Below, in pieces: positions 13,901 to 25,900 of a DNA stretch of 64,000 nucleotides. Each line of letters begins with the position of its first letter. Within the stretch, counting starts at the first letter, position 1. The DNA is from Holothuria scabra (Eukaryota > Echinodermata > Holothuroidea > Aspidochirotida > Holothuriidae): the NCBI GenBank assembly GCA_037179385.1, contig CM074179.1:69583806-69647805 (forward strand). Direction: 5' to 3'. The translations under genes and the position numbers were made by a program. The notes under the pieces are model-generated. The model was not told the DNA's origin. It did no database searches and saw only the letters and a program-made list of their open reading frames with translations.

Positions 13901-16900
13901 TTGTTTTCAGTTTTTTCCTGTTTTAATTTTTTTATCTTTTTAATTTTCAGTAATATCTCCAGCTGTACGTCCTTTAACCAGGGAGCATTCATGGGTTTGA
14001 AATCCATGGGGTCAACTCTGCAGGGAGGAGACAGTGCTGCCATGCTAACCCTGGTGAGTTGAAAAATAGTATAAAGTTATTGAAAACAAACTCAATGCAC
14101 TACAAAGTAAATTTGGATCCACACAGTGAACGATTGCGTGACTAATTAAGATCTCATTTTCAAAGTTTTAAATATGTCAAATTGTCAAGGCAAATGTCAT
14201 CAGATATTTCCGGAAACAGAACCAGAATGAAAAGTGAAGTTCGGGTAGGTCTTTCAAATACATTTGTGCTAGTTTGCAGGTTTTTATTGTTGTTTTTAGC
14301 TAATTAAAATTTCTTTTTGCTTTGTTGGTTTAGTTTGGTATTAATTTGATATACCCCAAGATCATTGCTTCTCAACCTTAATGATTCACTTCCCCACTTT
14401 AAAAACCTAATTGACCCATTAAGAACTCACTCTTAAAAAACAGTTATTTGCAAGCAGATTATGTGAATCGACTAAGGGTGGCCATTTTTTTATTTGTATG
14501 GGTAGAAAACTGAAGAGGTTTGGAAAAGTTTGTTGAATTTCATGATCCAACTCAATCAGCTGCTTCAACCCTTTTCCAGGTTTTCAAAAATCTAATGCAG
14601 AACTTGTTGATGTTGATTGGAGACAATGAAGGGGTGGCTACTAACGCCATACCCCAGATGATATTACGAATCAAGGATGCTGCCTTACAGTTTGTTTGGT
14701 GAGTTTGGTCTAATTATATTTTAGTTATATTTTGTAATTGAATTTCAGGCTTGAAGAGTGACATTATTATTAAAAGTATCGCTAATACAGTATATAACAT
14801 TTCAGTGTGCAATGTTGGGGAGTAAAACTAGTGGTGTGCACATGTGTGGCATGCTTTTACAGCATTTGTTACAGTAGTTCCCTTGCTTAATTGTGTTCTT
14901 TCTTACTCTTGTGGAGGAATAAACAGCATGCACTTAGAGAATTATCTCCAAGTTGTAAACCATATTCTTGTGTTTTCACCTTTTTATTCACCAAGCATTA
15001 TCAAGATGGCTCATACACCATGTTCTGATAGTATTCAAATTGATGACCAGTGTCCCAATTCCTTTGTCTCCCCTTCCCCATTCCTTTGTCTCCCCTTCCC
15101 CATTTCTTTGTCTCCCCTTCCCCATTCCTTTGTCTCCCCTTGTCCATTCCTTTGTCTCCCCTTCCCCATTCCTTTGTCTCCCCTTCCCCATTCCTTTGTC
15201 TCCCCTTCCCCATTCCTTTGTCTCCCCTTCCCCATTTCTTTGTCTCCCCTTCCCCATTTCTTTGTCTCCCCTTCCCCATTCCTTTGTCTCCCCTTCCCCA
15301 TTTCTTTGTCTCCCCTTCCCCATTTCTTTGTCTCCCTTCCCCATTTCTTTGTCTCCCCTTGCCCATTCCTTTGTCTCCCCTTCCCCATTTCTTTGTCTCC
15401 CCTTGCCCATTTCTTTGTCTCCCCTTCCCCATTTCTTTGTCTCCCCTTCCCCATTCCTTTGTCTCCCCTTCCCCATTTCTTTGTCTCCCCTTCCCCATTT
15501 CTTTGTCTCCCCTTCCCCATTTCTTTGTCTCCCCTTCCCCATTTCTTTGTCTCCCCTTCCCCATTTCTTTGTCTCCCCTTCCCCATTTCTTTGTCTCCCC
15601 TTGCCCATTCCTTTGTCTCCCCTTCCCCATTTCTTTGTCTCCCCTTCCCCATTTCTTTGTCTCCCCTTCCCCATTTCTTTGTCTCCCCTTCCCCATTTCT
15701 TTGTCTCCCCTTCCCCATTTCTTTGTCTCCCCTTCCCCATTTCTTTGTCTCCCCTTGCCCATTCCTTTGTCTCCCCTTCCCCATTTCTTTGTCTCCCTTG
15801 CCCATTTCTTTGTCTCCCCTTCCCCATTTCTTTGTCTCCCCTTCCCCATTCCTTTGTCTCCCCTTCCCCATTTCTTTGTCTCCCCTTCCCCATTTCTTTG
15901 TCTCCCCTTCCCCATTCCTTTGTCTCCCCTTCCCCATTTCTTTGTCTCCCCTTGCCCATTCCTTTGTCTCCCCTTCCCCATTCCTTTGTCTCCCCTTCCC
16001 CATTTCTTTGTCTCCCCTTGCCCATTCCTTTGTCTCCCCTTCCCCATTTCTTTGTCTCCCCTTGCCCATTTCTTTGTCTCCCTTGCCCATTTCTTTGTCT
16101 CCCCTTCCCCATTCCTTTGTCTCCCCTTCCCCATTTCTTTGTCTCCTTCCCCATTTCTTTGTCTCCCCTTCCCCATTTCTTTGTCTCCCCTTCCCCATTT
16201 CTTTGTCTCCCTTCCCCATTTCTTTGTCTCCCCTTCCCCATTTCTTTGTCTCCCCTTCCCCATTCCTTTGTCTCCCCTTCCCCATTCCTTTGTCTCCCCT
16301 TCCCCATTTCTTTGTCTCCCCTTCCCCATTTCTTTGTCTCCCCTTCCCCATTTCTTTGTCTCCCCTTCCCCATTCCTTTGTCTCCCCTTCCCCATTTCTT
16401 TGTCTCCCCTTCCCCATTTCTTTGTCTCCCTTGCCCATTCCTTTGTCTCCCCTTCCCCATTTCTTTGTCTCCCCTTCCCCATTTCTTTGTCTCCCCTTCC
16501 CCATTTCTTTGTCTCCCCTTCCCCATTTCTTTGTCTCCCCTTCCCCATTTCTTTGTCTCCCCTTCCCCATTTCTTTGTCTCCCCTTCCCCATTTCTTTGT
16601 CTCCCCTTCCCCATTTCTTTGTCTCCCTTCCCCATTTCTTTGTCTCCCCTTCCCCATTTCTTTGTCTCCCCTTCCCCATTTCTTTGTCTCCCCTTCCCCA
16701 TTTCTTTGTCTCCCCTTCCCCATTCCTTTGTCTCCCCTTCCCCATCCCTTTGTCTCCCCTTCCCCATTCCTTTGTCTCCCCTTCCCCATTTCTTTGTCTC
16801 CCCTTCCCCATTTCTTTGTCTCCCCTTCCCCATTTCTTTGTCTCCCCTTCCCCATTTCTTTGTCTCCCCTTCCCCATTCCTTTGTCTCCCCTTCCCCATT

Positions 16901-19900
16901 TCTTTGTCTCCCCTTCCCCATTTCTTTGTCTTCCCTTCCCTTTCTTTGTCCCCCTTCCCCCTTTGTTCTCTGCCTCCCCCCTCCTATATGTTTTTTAAGC
17001 TGATAATTTTTGGGCAAGACTAATAACTGATCCAAAGGGTATGTTTTTCAAAAGCCTAATCCTCTTGTCCCAAACAGTTCCCGTCCTCCTCATGTACTTA
17101 TTTAGATCCCTCCCACAACAGTCTGTACAACCTCTTTCTCATCTACACACAGCTTCAGTTTATAGCATCAGGGTAAGTGTACAAGACTTTGATGTGTTAT
17201 CAAAGCACTCTCAATACAGTCTAAATGCTGTGTTGTATGAGCTAAAGCACTCTGCTTTTTTAAACTTGTTGTCAATCAGAGATCAATTGCCAATTGAGAA
17301 TTTCTGTAAACTACCAAAAAATTGTAGTGTGGGGGGTTAGTTGAATGTTAAATTTGGGAAACTGAAACTAAACATGATTTTGTAGTATATTAAAGGTTGG
17401 AAATCTTTTTATGAGTGCAGATTGCTTTAAATAAGATTTTTTCTTCATTTTTTTTGTAGTCACATGATTAGTCACCTGACAGAGAAGTCCTATCCTAGTG
17501 TAAGAGTACTACTACAGCATATGTGTGTGAAAGTCCCCGACAAAGCAGAGTACAGGACTCTTGTCAGCAGTGAAGTTGCTACCATCCTGCAGCGATTACC
17601 TGATGAGGTTCAAGGAAGATTTATGGAGTGGCTTTGTAAATATTCCAGGAATGTTAAGGTGAGATCAGTTAGCACACCGTTTGTACGGAAATGCTGGAGA
17701 GTCACTGAAAACTGAAATCTGAATTTACAGGCCTGCTTGAAAAGTCAGAGAAAAGAGCAATACTCAAAAAAGTCTTACAAAAGTCAAGGTATTTTTTAGA
17801 GTGAAGTTGCTGTGTTTTTAACGTGAAAAATTATGTTGTATGTGTTATATATGTTAAAAAAGACAGAAATATGGGATCTGACTGGTTTAAAGGGTCCTGC
17901 AGCTGAGGTCCAAAAAAGGTATATTGAATCTTGCAGTTTTTAACATTTACAAACTCCAGGAGCAAGCTCCAAAATCAGAATTATTTTCCAATTTCATTGA
18001 GTGAGGATGTTAATCCAGGAACCATAATTGTGTCTTTGGTGTAGGGGAAATTTTTTTAAAGAGGATTTTCTTTAGGTTAAAGTTTCAAACAGGAACAAGC
18101 TCTGAGCCACTGCCAGCTGAAATATTGTATATTATCTCTGAATGAAGTGTTTTGATTATTTTGTGGAGAGCTAGTTTAAATTTCTCCAAGAATCTGCTAA
18201 GATTTAAGAATGTTAGGTTGTGTGTATGGGAGGCTTATGACTTGTGCACCAATTGGGATGGCAGGTACAAGCGTAGGGTATTCTGAGTCACAGTGCTTGT
18301 GTTGTTGGAAAGGCAGTCTTGTGAGCATAGGCTATAGTAGTGGGGAAAATACATTAGATGTTTGCTGGGGAAATTGCTGGATCCAAATCTTTACAAAAAG
18401 GAAATTCATGATTCTTTAAAGGTAGTGTGATACATCAGGAAAATGACCTGACTGCACGTGGCAGTTATGGAGTAAACTTTTCTAAGGAAATTCTGTTTGA
18501 GTTATTTCAATATTTTTTATGGTTCTCATCATATACCTACAGTAGCTCTTCAAAGTTCAAAGAAATTTGTTACTTCTTCAAAAATAATGATGTGGAGTGT
18601 TGCATAGTGTTGACATTTCTTTTGTTAACCCTGTATAAATTATTTATTAGTTACTTATCAGATAGCTTATGGTTTGGTAATTGATGCTGATTATATTTAC
18701 ATGTATTTCTGGCTAAACATTAAATTTATCTACCATTAACGAAAGATCATTCTGTTTCTTTCTCATCAGATTGGTTACAGAGTCTTTGCCTTGGAAGTTG
18801 TGTCTGCTATGATGGAACCCCCAGCACCTGATGCTAATGGTAAGCCAAGATGGATTTTCACTGTGTGTACACACTTTACATTTGGTATGTTTGGGCATTA
18901 AATCTGGTTTGAACTTTGTGATGGACAACTAGATTGATTTGTATGCAAAGTTGTGAGCATTTGATATGTCATTAGTTTCCTTTTTAATTCAAAAACATTG
19001 ATGAATCCACATCTACAGTTGTGGTCATGCATTATCCTATCAGAATGCATGACCCATAGTTGTGTATTGGAAGACTAGAGAGGAATCTTTGAAGTATAAT
19101 TGACAAAGCTTTATTCAGAAGTTAATTTTAATGCTACTGTTTTTGCTTTGAAATTTGTCTTGTTTTATGTGAATCCTTCTTTTTCCCTCCAGTCACACCA
19201 GTTGCCAGCACCAACCAGTTCCTCTCTCAAAAGTTTCTACTGGCAATGCTGATTGGTCGATGCTCAGATAAAGCTCCCACTGTCAGGGCTAAAGCTCTGA
19301 CTTGTCTTGGACAGTTTACATCAAATGAAAATCCTCAGATTGCCCTGGCCTTACAGGAACTATTTATGCAGTCACCATCACCTGCAGGGGATCAAAACAA
19401 GAAAGTAAGATTGAATATTGGGAGCAGGGTTGTAACTAGCCAAATTTGAGTCCCGGGTAATAGTGTGATCAGGCAAAAGCATCTCACCCTACCCCTGTGG
19501 CATCTGCCCCATTTTTTAGCCACTAATATTTTATTTTCCCCTCATTTTACCTTAGGGAGTAAATTTGGTGCTAGGTTTAGGCCTCGGTAGGCAGATTTGG
19601 AGTGGGTGGGGAGATGTATGTTTGCCTGGAGTGCCAGGCGGGAATATGGAGTGCTGGTTACGGCCGCCCAGTGCTGCCCACCGTAGCTACAACCCTGATT
19701 GGCAGTAAGGCTAAGGGGAGGGAGGATCATTAAAGCATAGTTTCTACACACTGAGAAGGACTCAAAGATGTGCGATTATGAAACTTTGTTGTATTGATTT
19801 GTTAAGGAATTGCAAATTAAAGTAAACAAAAATACTGAATTGTTACACAATATGAAGTATTTGTTAAACATGTTAAGCTCTCATGTCATGTCATTAAACC

Positions 19901-22900
19901 CCATCTTACAAATCAACCCAAGCAAGCCTCTTGCTTTTAGTTATGGAAAATAAACAAGAAAATACTGAATTTCAGAAAACCGGCTACAAATTAATGGTGT
20001 CAAAAGTATTGCTTTCTTCTAATCACTTTTCAAAATGAAAAGGGTTTTGCTAGTCTCAAGCTTAGGTCCACTCACTTTCCAGTTCAGAACTGAAACTTGG
20101 TAAATTTCATTATTTTTTCATTTGTTTTATTCAAGCCATCTGATGAAAAGGAAGTTGCTATGGAGACCAATGAAGGGGAATCTCCAAACATTGGTATAAC
20201 AGGGAAGGATGGAGCTACCCCTGGGAATCTTGCAGGGGGTTCCCCTCTCTTACTACTAAACATGTCTAATGGGGGACAAGGTTGGTATGCTTTAAATTTT
20301 TGTCAGTTTTAGGCAGGCATTGCTTTAAAGGAGAAGGCAACCCTAGCTTTTTCTGCCTACAGACTACCATTTTAATGTTTGCTCTTTCCAAAAGAAGCAC
20401 AAAGAAGTTTTTGAAGTATTCATTTCAACCTTAAAAATTGATTTTTAAGAAGCTACTGGTCCGCGCCATTGTTTTTTGAAATTCACCAGTTCCCGGATGT
20501 TCAATGACGAAAGCGAGCCACATATCATATTTCAACAGAAAAGTTACCAACCCGCATGAACTATCTATAATTGCACATATACTGCATAACACATCTTCTG
20601 AATTCCCCTTGAAAAAGGAGATAAAATTCCTAATGTGTGAATAAAATTATTTTCATCATACAATAATAAAGTAAAATGAAAAACAGGTTTTTAACAAGAG
20701 CAGGAAAAATAGTTTGCGTAATTGGCAACACCATCGCACCGCTGTCTGTCACCATACACTTTGCCTGTACCCTTACAGTTCGGGTAACCCTGATGAAAGG
20801 AAATAACTGTATGTAGAGAACTGCAAACACGTTCTCATGGCAGAGTGACCTTGACTAACATACAGTTAACTGTTGTGCAGTGTCCAGTGTGAAAACACTG
20901 TGCACGGAATTTAACGTTACAACTTACGAGCAGGATGTACTCGAACTCTTTGTCGTACACTCTCCCGCTAAACATGGAATATAGGACGGGAACGTTTGTA
21001 TAGAAAGATGGAATCAAATGGTATCTTTGGTAGCCTGAGTATTCAGAGAATAAAGAAAGAAAACAGGACAAAGTGGCAGTCGGCGGGATCTCTTATGAAG
21101 ATTCTAGCATGTGGCTAGTACGCTTAGCACTTGTACCAGTTTTGACACTAGTCGGAACCTGTATAATCTTGTCTGTTTTCTACGCAAATAGCGAGTGAGC
21201 TAACAGTATTTTGGGGAAGTGCTTTTGAGAAAGATACCAGAATAGTCCCTATGCGGATTTTTTAACTGCCGATATTTGTTTAGTTGAGGCAAAGAAGAGA
21301 AGACTGAGTGAACATAACGACAAGGTAGGCAGTTTGCAATTCTTACCGTAGCGAAACAGCAATCACCAGCTTCATTAGGCCTAGTGAGGTCCTAACAATC
21401 TTTTGAGATTGCCAAAGCTGTCGGCAATGCTACCTAGTCCTCCTAGACATATTTTCAAGGCTAGGATGGGTATATGCAGACTGTATTGCCCCTGGGAAGG
21501 CTCAGACCCTTTTTTATACATGCCTTCAGTTTGTGGAATAGTGTACACGCCATGTGCAATGAATGGGAAATCGTATAACTTACGATGTGGCTCGTTTACG
21601 TCATATTAAAGCGCCCTCTTTTTTTGAAAACCAGAAAATGGCTACGAACATCATGGGGATTCATTAGGGAAGAAAAATAATTGAAAAATTCATAAAAATT
21701 TGGAACTATGCTGATTCGATTAGCTTTTTTCAGAAAATGTGTTAGAATTGTGGTCTCTACTAGCTGATAGGTGTAAAATCCGTTGGTTGCCTTCTCCTTT
21801 AAGAAGTATAGGGGCAAGAGAAGTTTGGGTGGATCAGATGTTGCCTTCGATTCTCTTTAAGACTGTTGGTTACCATAGAAACTGGCAAAATTGGCAATGT
21901 TGTTTTAAATCAAGAAAAAGGTAGTACTGTATGCGTTAAAACGTTTATTCCAAGTGATATTTCTCTGTTTAGAATTTAAGCCAGTCATTTGTCAAACCAA
22001 CCTACAATTTTGTTGGTAGTATTAAAAATTCTCAATTGGCACAATGCTTTGATTGACATTAAAGTGACAAAATGCAGAATAGCTCTATTACGCTGCATGT
22101 ATTATGAAGGTTTAGATTAAACATGGCCATGTATGCCCACCATGTTGCCCCCTGAAGCAGTAAACTAGAATTGTGTCTGGAAAAGGATGAGTTTTGAGAC
22201 AGTTGGTGGGATGGGGGCACTATCAAAATATATAGATTGGGAGATTTGGACCTATTTGGAGTTTGAAAGTCATCATATTTTGAGCTTATTTTTGTCTTGA
22301 ATCTTAGTACTTCAAAAGTGTGGGAACCCTGGGACACACTTCACGCAGTAGGTTGGCTTTAACAGATCATTAGTAGTATATGCATCAGCAGTATTTCTCT
22401 TGGTGCTGCTCTTTTAAAATTTAATGCCTGGCTGGGAGGGATGTAGACAGATAGATACCACTTTATTAAGCCCACAAATGAGCAAATTCAGCTCGCATAA
22501 ACAAACAAATAACACAACATGAAAACATAAAAGTGTGATAAAAAATAGAGTAAGTATTGCACAATAATTACCTTGAGTGATTGGCATTATATAAAGGTGG
22601 CCTTTGGCAAAAATGTATTGGCAAATGCAGCTGTTACAGCTGCTGGAGGTCTCATTCTACCACTCCTAGCAATAAACTATGTCACGGAAATCTCCAGGAA
22701 ATGGGTTCTCAGCATCTTTAATCAAAGATCTCATTTTCCGTTTGAGAAAGGAGTAGTAGAATGAGTCCAGGCAGGGAAGTTGATTGTTTAAAATTAACCT
22801 GCCATCTTTCTTCTTCATGGCATCAATTCTCTTTGAATCAACTTTAAGAATGCTGCCACCCCAACACACAATACAACATGTAAAAACAGTGGTTATAACA

Positions 22901-25900
22901 AAACAATAAAGCATTCTTAAGATGGTGTTGTCAACATGGAATGATTGCAGTTTTCTAAGGCAATAAAGGCAAGAGTTGATCTTTGACATTAATTAATCAT
23001 ATTTTCTGTCCATGAAAGAGTATCATTAAGATGATCAAGTAGTCTTTGACAACCACCTTGCACAAAGGTCTACAGTAAATTTAAACGATATTTTACGAGA
23101 CACTGTAGGTAAAATTTAAATATGGTTTCAATGATGGGTCAAGATTGGTTTCAAATCTAATTCAAATATGTTGCAAGGTCTCCCCTTGATAGTTGCTTGT
23201 TATGACATGTGGGCAAAACTGTGGGCATATCTCTACAGGGTTATTCAGTAAAAGAGAAGAAATATATCCACAGGGCAATTGCATTAATTAAATAAATGTC
23301 AATTGAAGTAACAAATGTGCAACAGTGACATAGTGTTTTAATGTCATTTGTCTACAGGGTATGACTTGAAAGGTTTTCTCACCATGGTGAAACAAAGGGC
23401 CTGTGATGAGAAGGTTGGTGTGAGGAAGGCAGCTTTGCAGGTAAAGTGACCCCATTGGTCATTATATGGTTTATATTAATATTTTGAAACTAAGCAGGAA
23501 GACAGCCTTGAATTGCATGAATTCATTTAAATAAGATTCAGTTCATTTTGGTTATAGGCAAAATTATGTGGTGACTGCTTTTTTTGAAAACTCGATTCAA
23601 ATCATTTGATGTCATAATCTTACATTGCAGAAACATTAAATACATCAAACATCAGTGGCTGTCCAGTTGTAGTACGATAAAAAGAAGACCACCTCCTTCA
23701 ACATAGATATTATGATGTAAAGTTTCAGCTGACAAAGAGCAAAAATTACCGCAGTAGTTTATCATGTATATATCTGCCCAGTTGTGTTGGCCCATAATTT
23801 TGTTCACTTTGTCACAAGGGTAAAGGTTTTCTAATTGACTGCAATTTAAACCAAGTCTCTCATGTTGTATATTCAGGTTTTGGAGAACTTGAGTCAAGTC
23901 GACAAAACTAATCTTGATCCAGAATCTATGAAGGTGATTCAGGAGAGATGTCTGGACCCAGCTCTATCTGTCAGAAAACAGGCGATGGGATCATTTACAA
24001 ACCTATTGTTGAAGTACCCCACCAATCAGGCCTTACAGAGGTAAAGAACACCCTTACTTTGTAGGGTGCAGTGATAGGATATTGTGAGAAGGGACATAAC
24101 CAGGTTCTAGAAATGTTTTGTTTTATGAATGTGATTGTCTCAGGTTTTGATAGGCAGTTATTAAACAGCATCTAATGGTCACACCCATGGAGCAAGACTT
24201 CTTTTGTAAGTTCCTCATTAGAACAACTGAACAATTGAACAACTATATGGTGTAATAGTTAACAATGTTAGTGTTTTAATGACTTTTGTTAGACCATTGA
24301 TGGTTATGACTGCTATGTCACTTGTTGGCAAAGAGTATGGGCAGACCTGCTTGCACCTTAGGTTTTACATGTACGGCAATGTGGAACAAATTAGAATCTA
24401 TACTTCCTTGTGTTGTAGATAGAAGAGCACCTCATCAACTCTGTTATCAAACAGCTGTGTTGCCATTTGTTTGTAAAAATGAATGACTTTTATTGGTTCA
24501 CATTCAGGGTATCTAAAAATATTGATTCTTCTTCAGCTTTACTTTGTGACTGTACCTAGGATGAGATGTTAGAAAAAAAAAATACCCCACTTCAAGAAAG
24601 GCTATAACATTTGCGAGGTAGAGGGTAAATTGAATTTTCAGTTTTTATGCTTTCATGAACCTGACTATTAGACAGAAAAATGCTGGGGGCCATATATTAC
24701 TTCACTGTGCATTGGAATGAAGAATACCTTCCATATTTAAATATATTAAACAAGAGGTTCCACTACAGCTTTGCAAAGAATAGAAAGAAAAAAATTATTA
24801 GAGGTATCGGTCAGCTGTTTGTTTACTCCCTGATGTAGATCCTGGCTAGGAGGAGTCCTACCTCTTGTTTTAGACCAAGAATCCTCAGCACAGGAGAGAT
24901 GCCTTCAGCTGTTACAAGACACCATCATGGACCATCTTGTCCCCCCGAATAAATCAACAGGGGACAACCACAAACTGGCTTGGGATCTCCTGAAAAGACT
25001 AACAGAACCAGAGATGCATGAGTCTAGGTAATAACTAACAGTACTCAAAATATTTTTGAAAGAAGTAGCTCATTAGGCTTTCTGGGAACAGACTGTGGTG
25101 GTCCGAAAGGATTTTGTTTGAGCCCAGCATGGCCTTATGAAGTTGTACATTAAAATGCACATGCCATTGTTTGGTGTATGCTAGGAGCTCAACAAACATT
25201 TCAGGACTTTTGGAAGGTAAAACAAGCACCCCACACATAGGATTTTTAGAGCCCAAAGCAAGCTGAATAACAATTGACATCAGGCAGTTGGCAATTTTTG
25301 AAGATTTTTACACATCTTAAAATTGCCTATTGCCTTTTTTTGAAATTTTTGTAATAAAAGGATTGTTTTTAAGTTATATATTAAAGTGTTCCTTTCTCCC
25401 TTGGATGACAAGGCAAGTTCTTATTTTATATGCACTTATCTTATTTCTATTCATAGGTTATTAAAGGAAAGACATAAATATTTGGTTTACTCTCAGTATG
25501 TGCAGGTCCAGTGAATGTAATTTGTGAATGCAATTTGTTTCTCTTCATTTTAGGAAATTTCTTCAGAAAGCCTGTAGTCTGTGGTCTCGACAAAAATACA
25601 TCAAGCCAGCCCTGATGAAATCCCTCGTCTCTCACTTAGAATCAGATCATGATGAGGTGAATATGAATAAAGAATATCTTTAGAAAATAAACTTTTGACC
25701 ATAGTCCAATGATGGTGTCAAGAGACTATCTGTATGACAAGTTTTGTTTTTTTATTGATGCCCAGCTGTATCTTTTCCTGATCAATGCAACTGTTATTTT
25801 TACAACCAAATCCCAAATTAACAAGACTTGGAAATGTCAATCAGTAACTATTGGAAGTATTAATTTTACCTGTGCCACTACAAGTATCAAAATTGTAGAT

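Larger units (their letters stand above)
20329..21798. mobile_element. 1470-bp TTAA-flanked terminal-inverted-repeat element with exon-like cargo
   Basis: Exact 14-bp ends AGGAGAAGGCAACC and GGTTGCCTTCTCCT are each flanked by TTAA (20325-20328 and 21799-21802). That is the signature of piggyBac-type insertion, although the terminal bases are not the usual CC-start. No transposase is visible. Inside, a minus-strand open segment bounded by splice signals (20928-21034) and a plus-strand ATG exon-like piece (21109-21193) suggest captured gene sequence. Confidence 0.75.

Noticed and set aside
14844..17035. Six overlapping open frames of 629-719 residues, rich in Ser/Pro/Phe or Gly/Lys
   Set aside because: They are read-through of a stop-free 22-bp tandem repeat in all six phases, inside intron 8. 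No conserved sequence is present.
20835..21071. A complete 78-residue small protein on the minus strand
   Set aside because: The protein-like part is limited to the segment between an acceptor and a donor (20928-21034); the rest looks like intron. An exon is the better reading.
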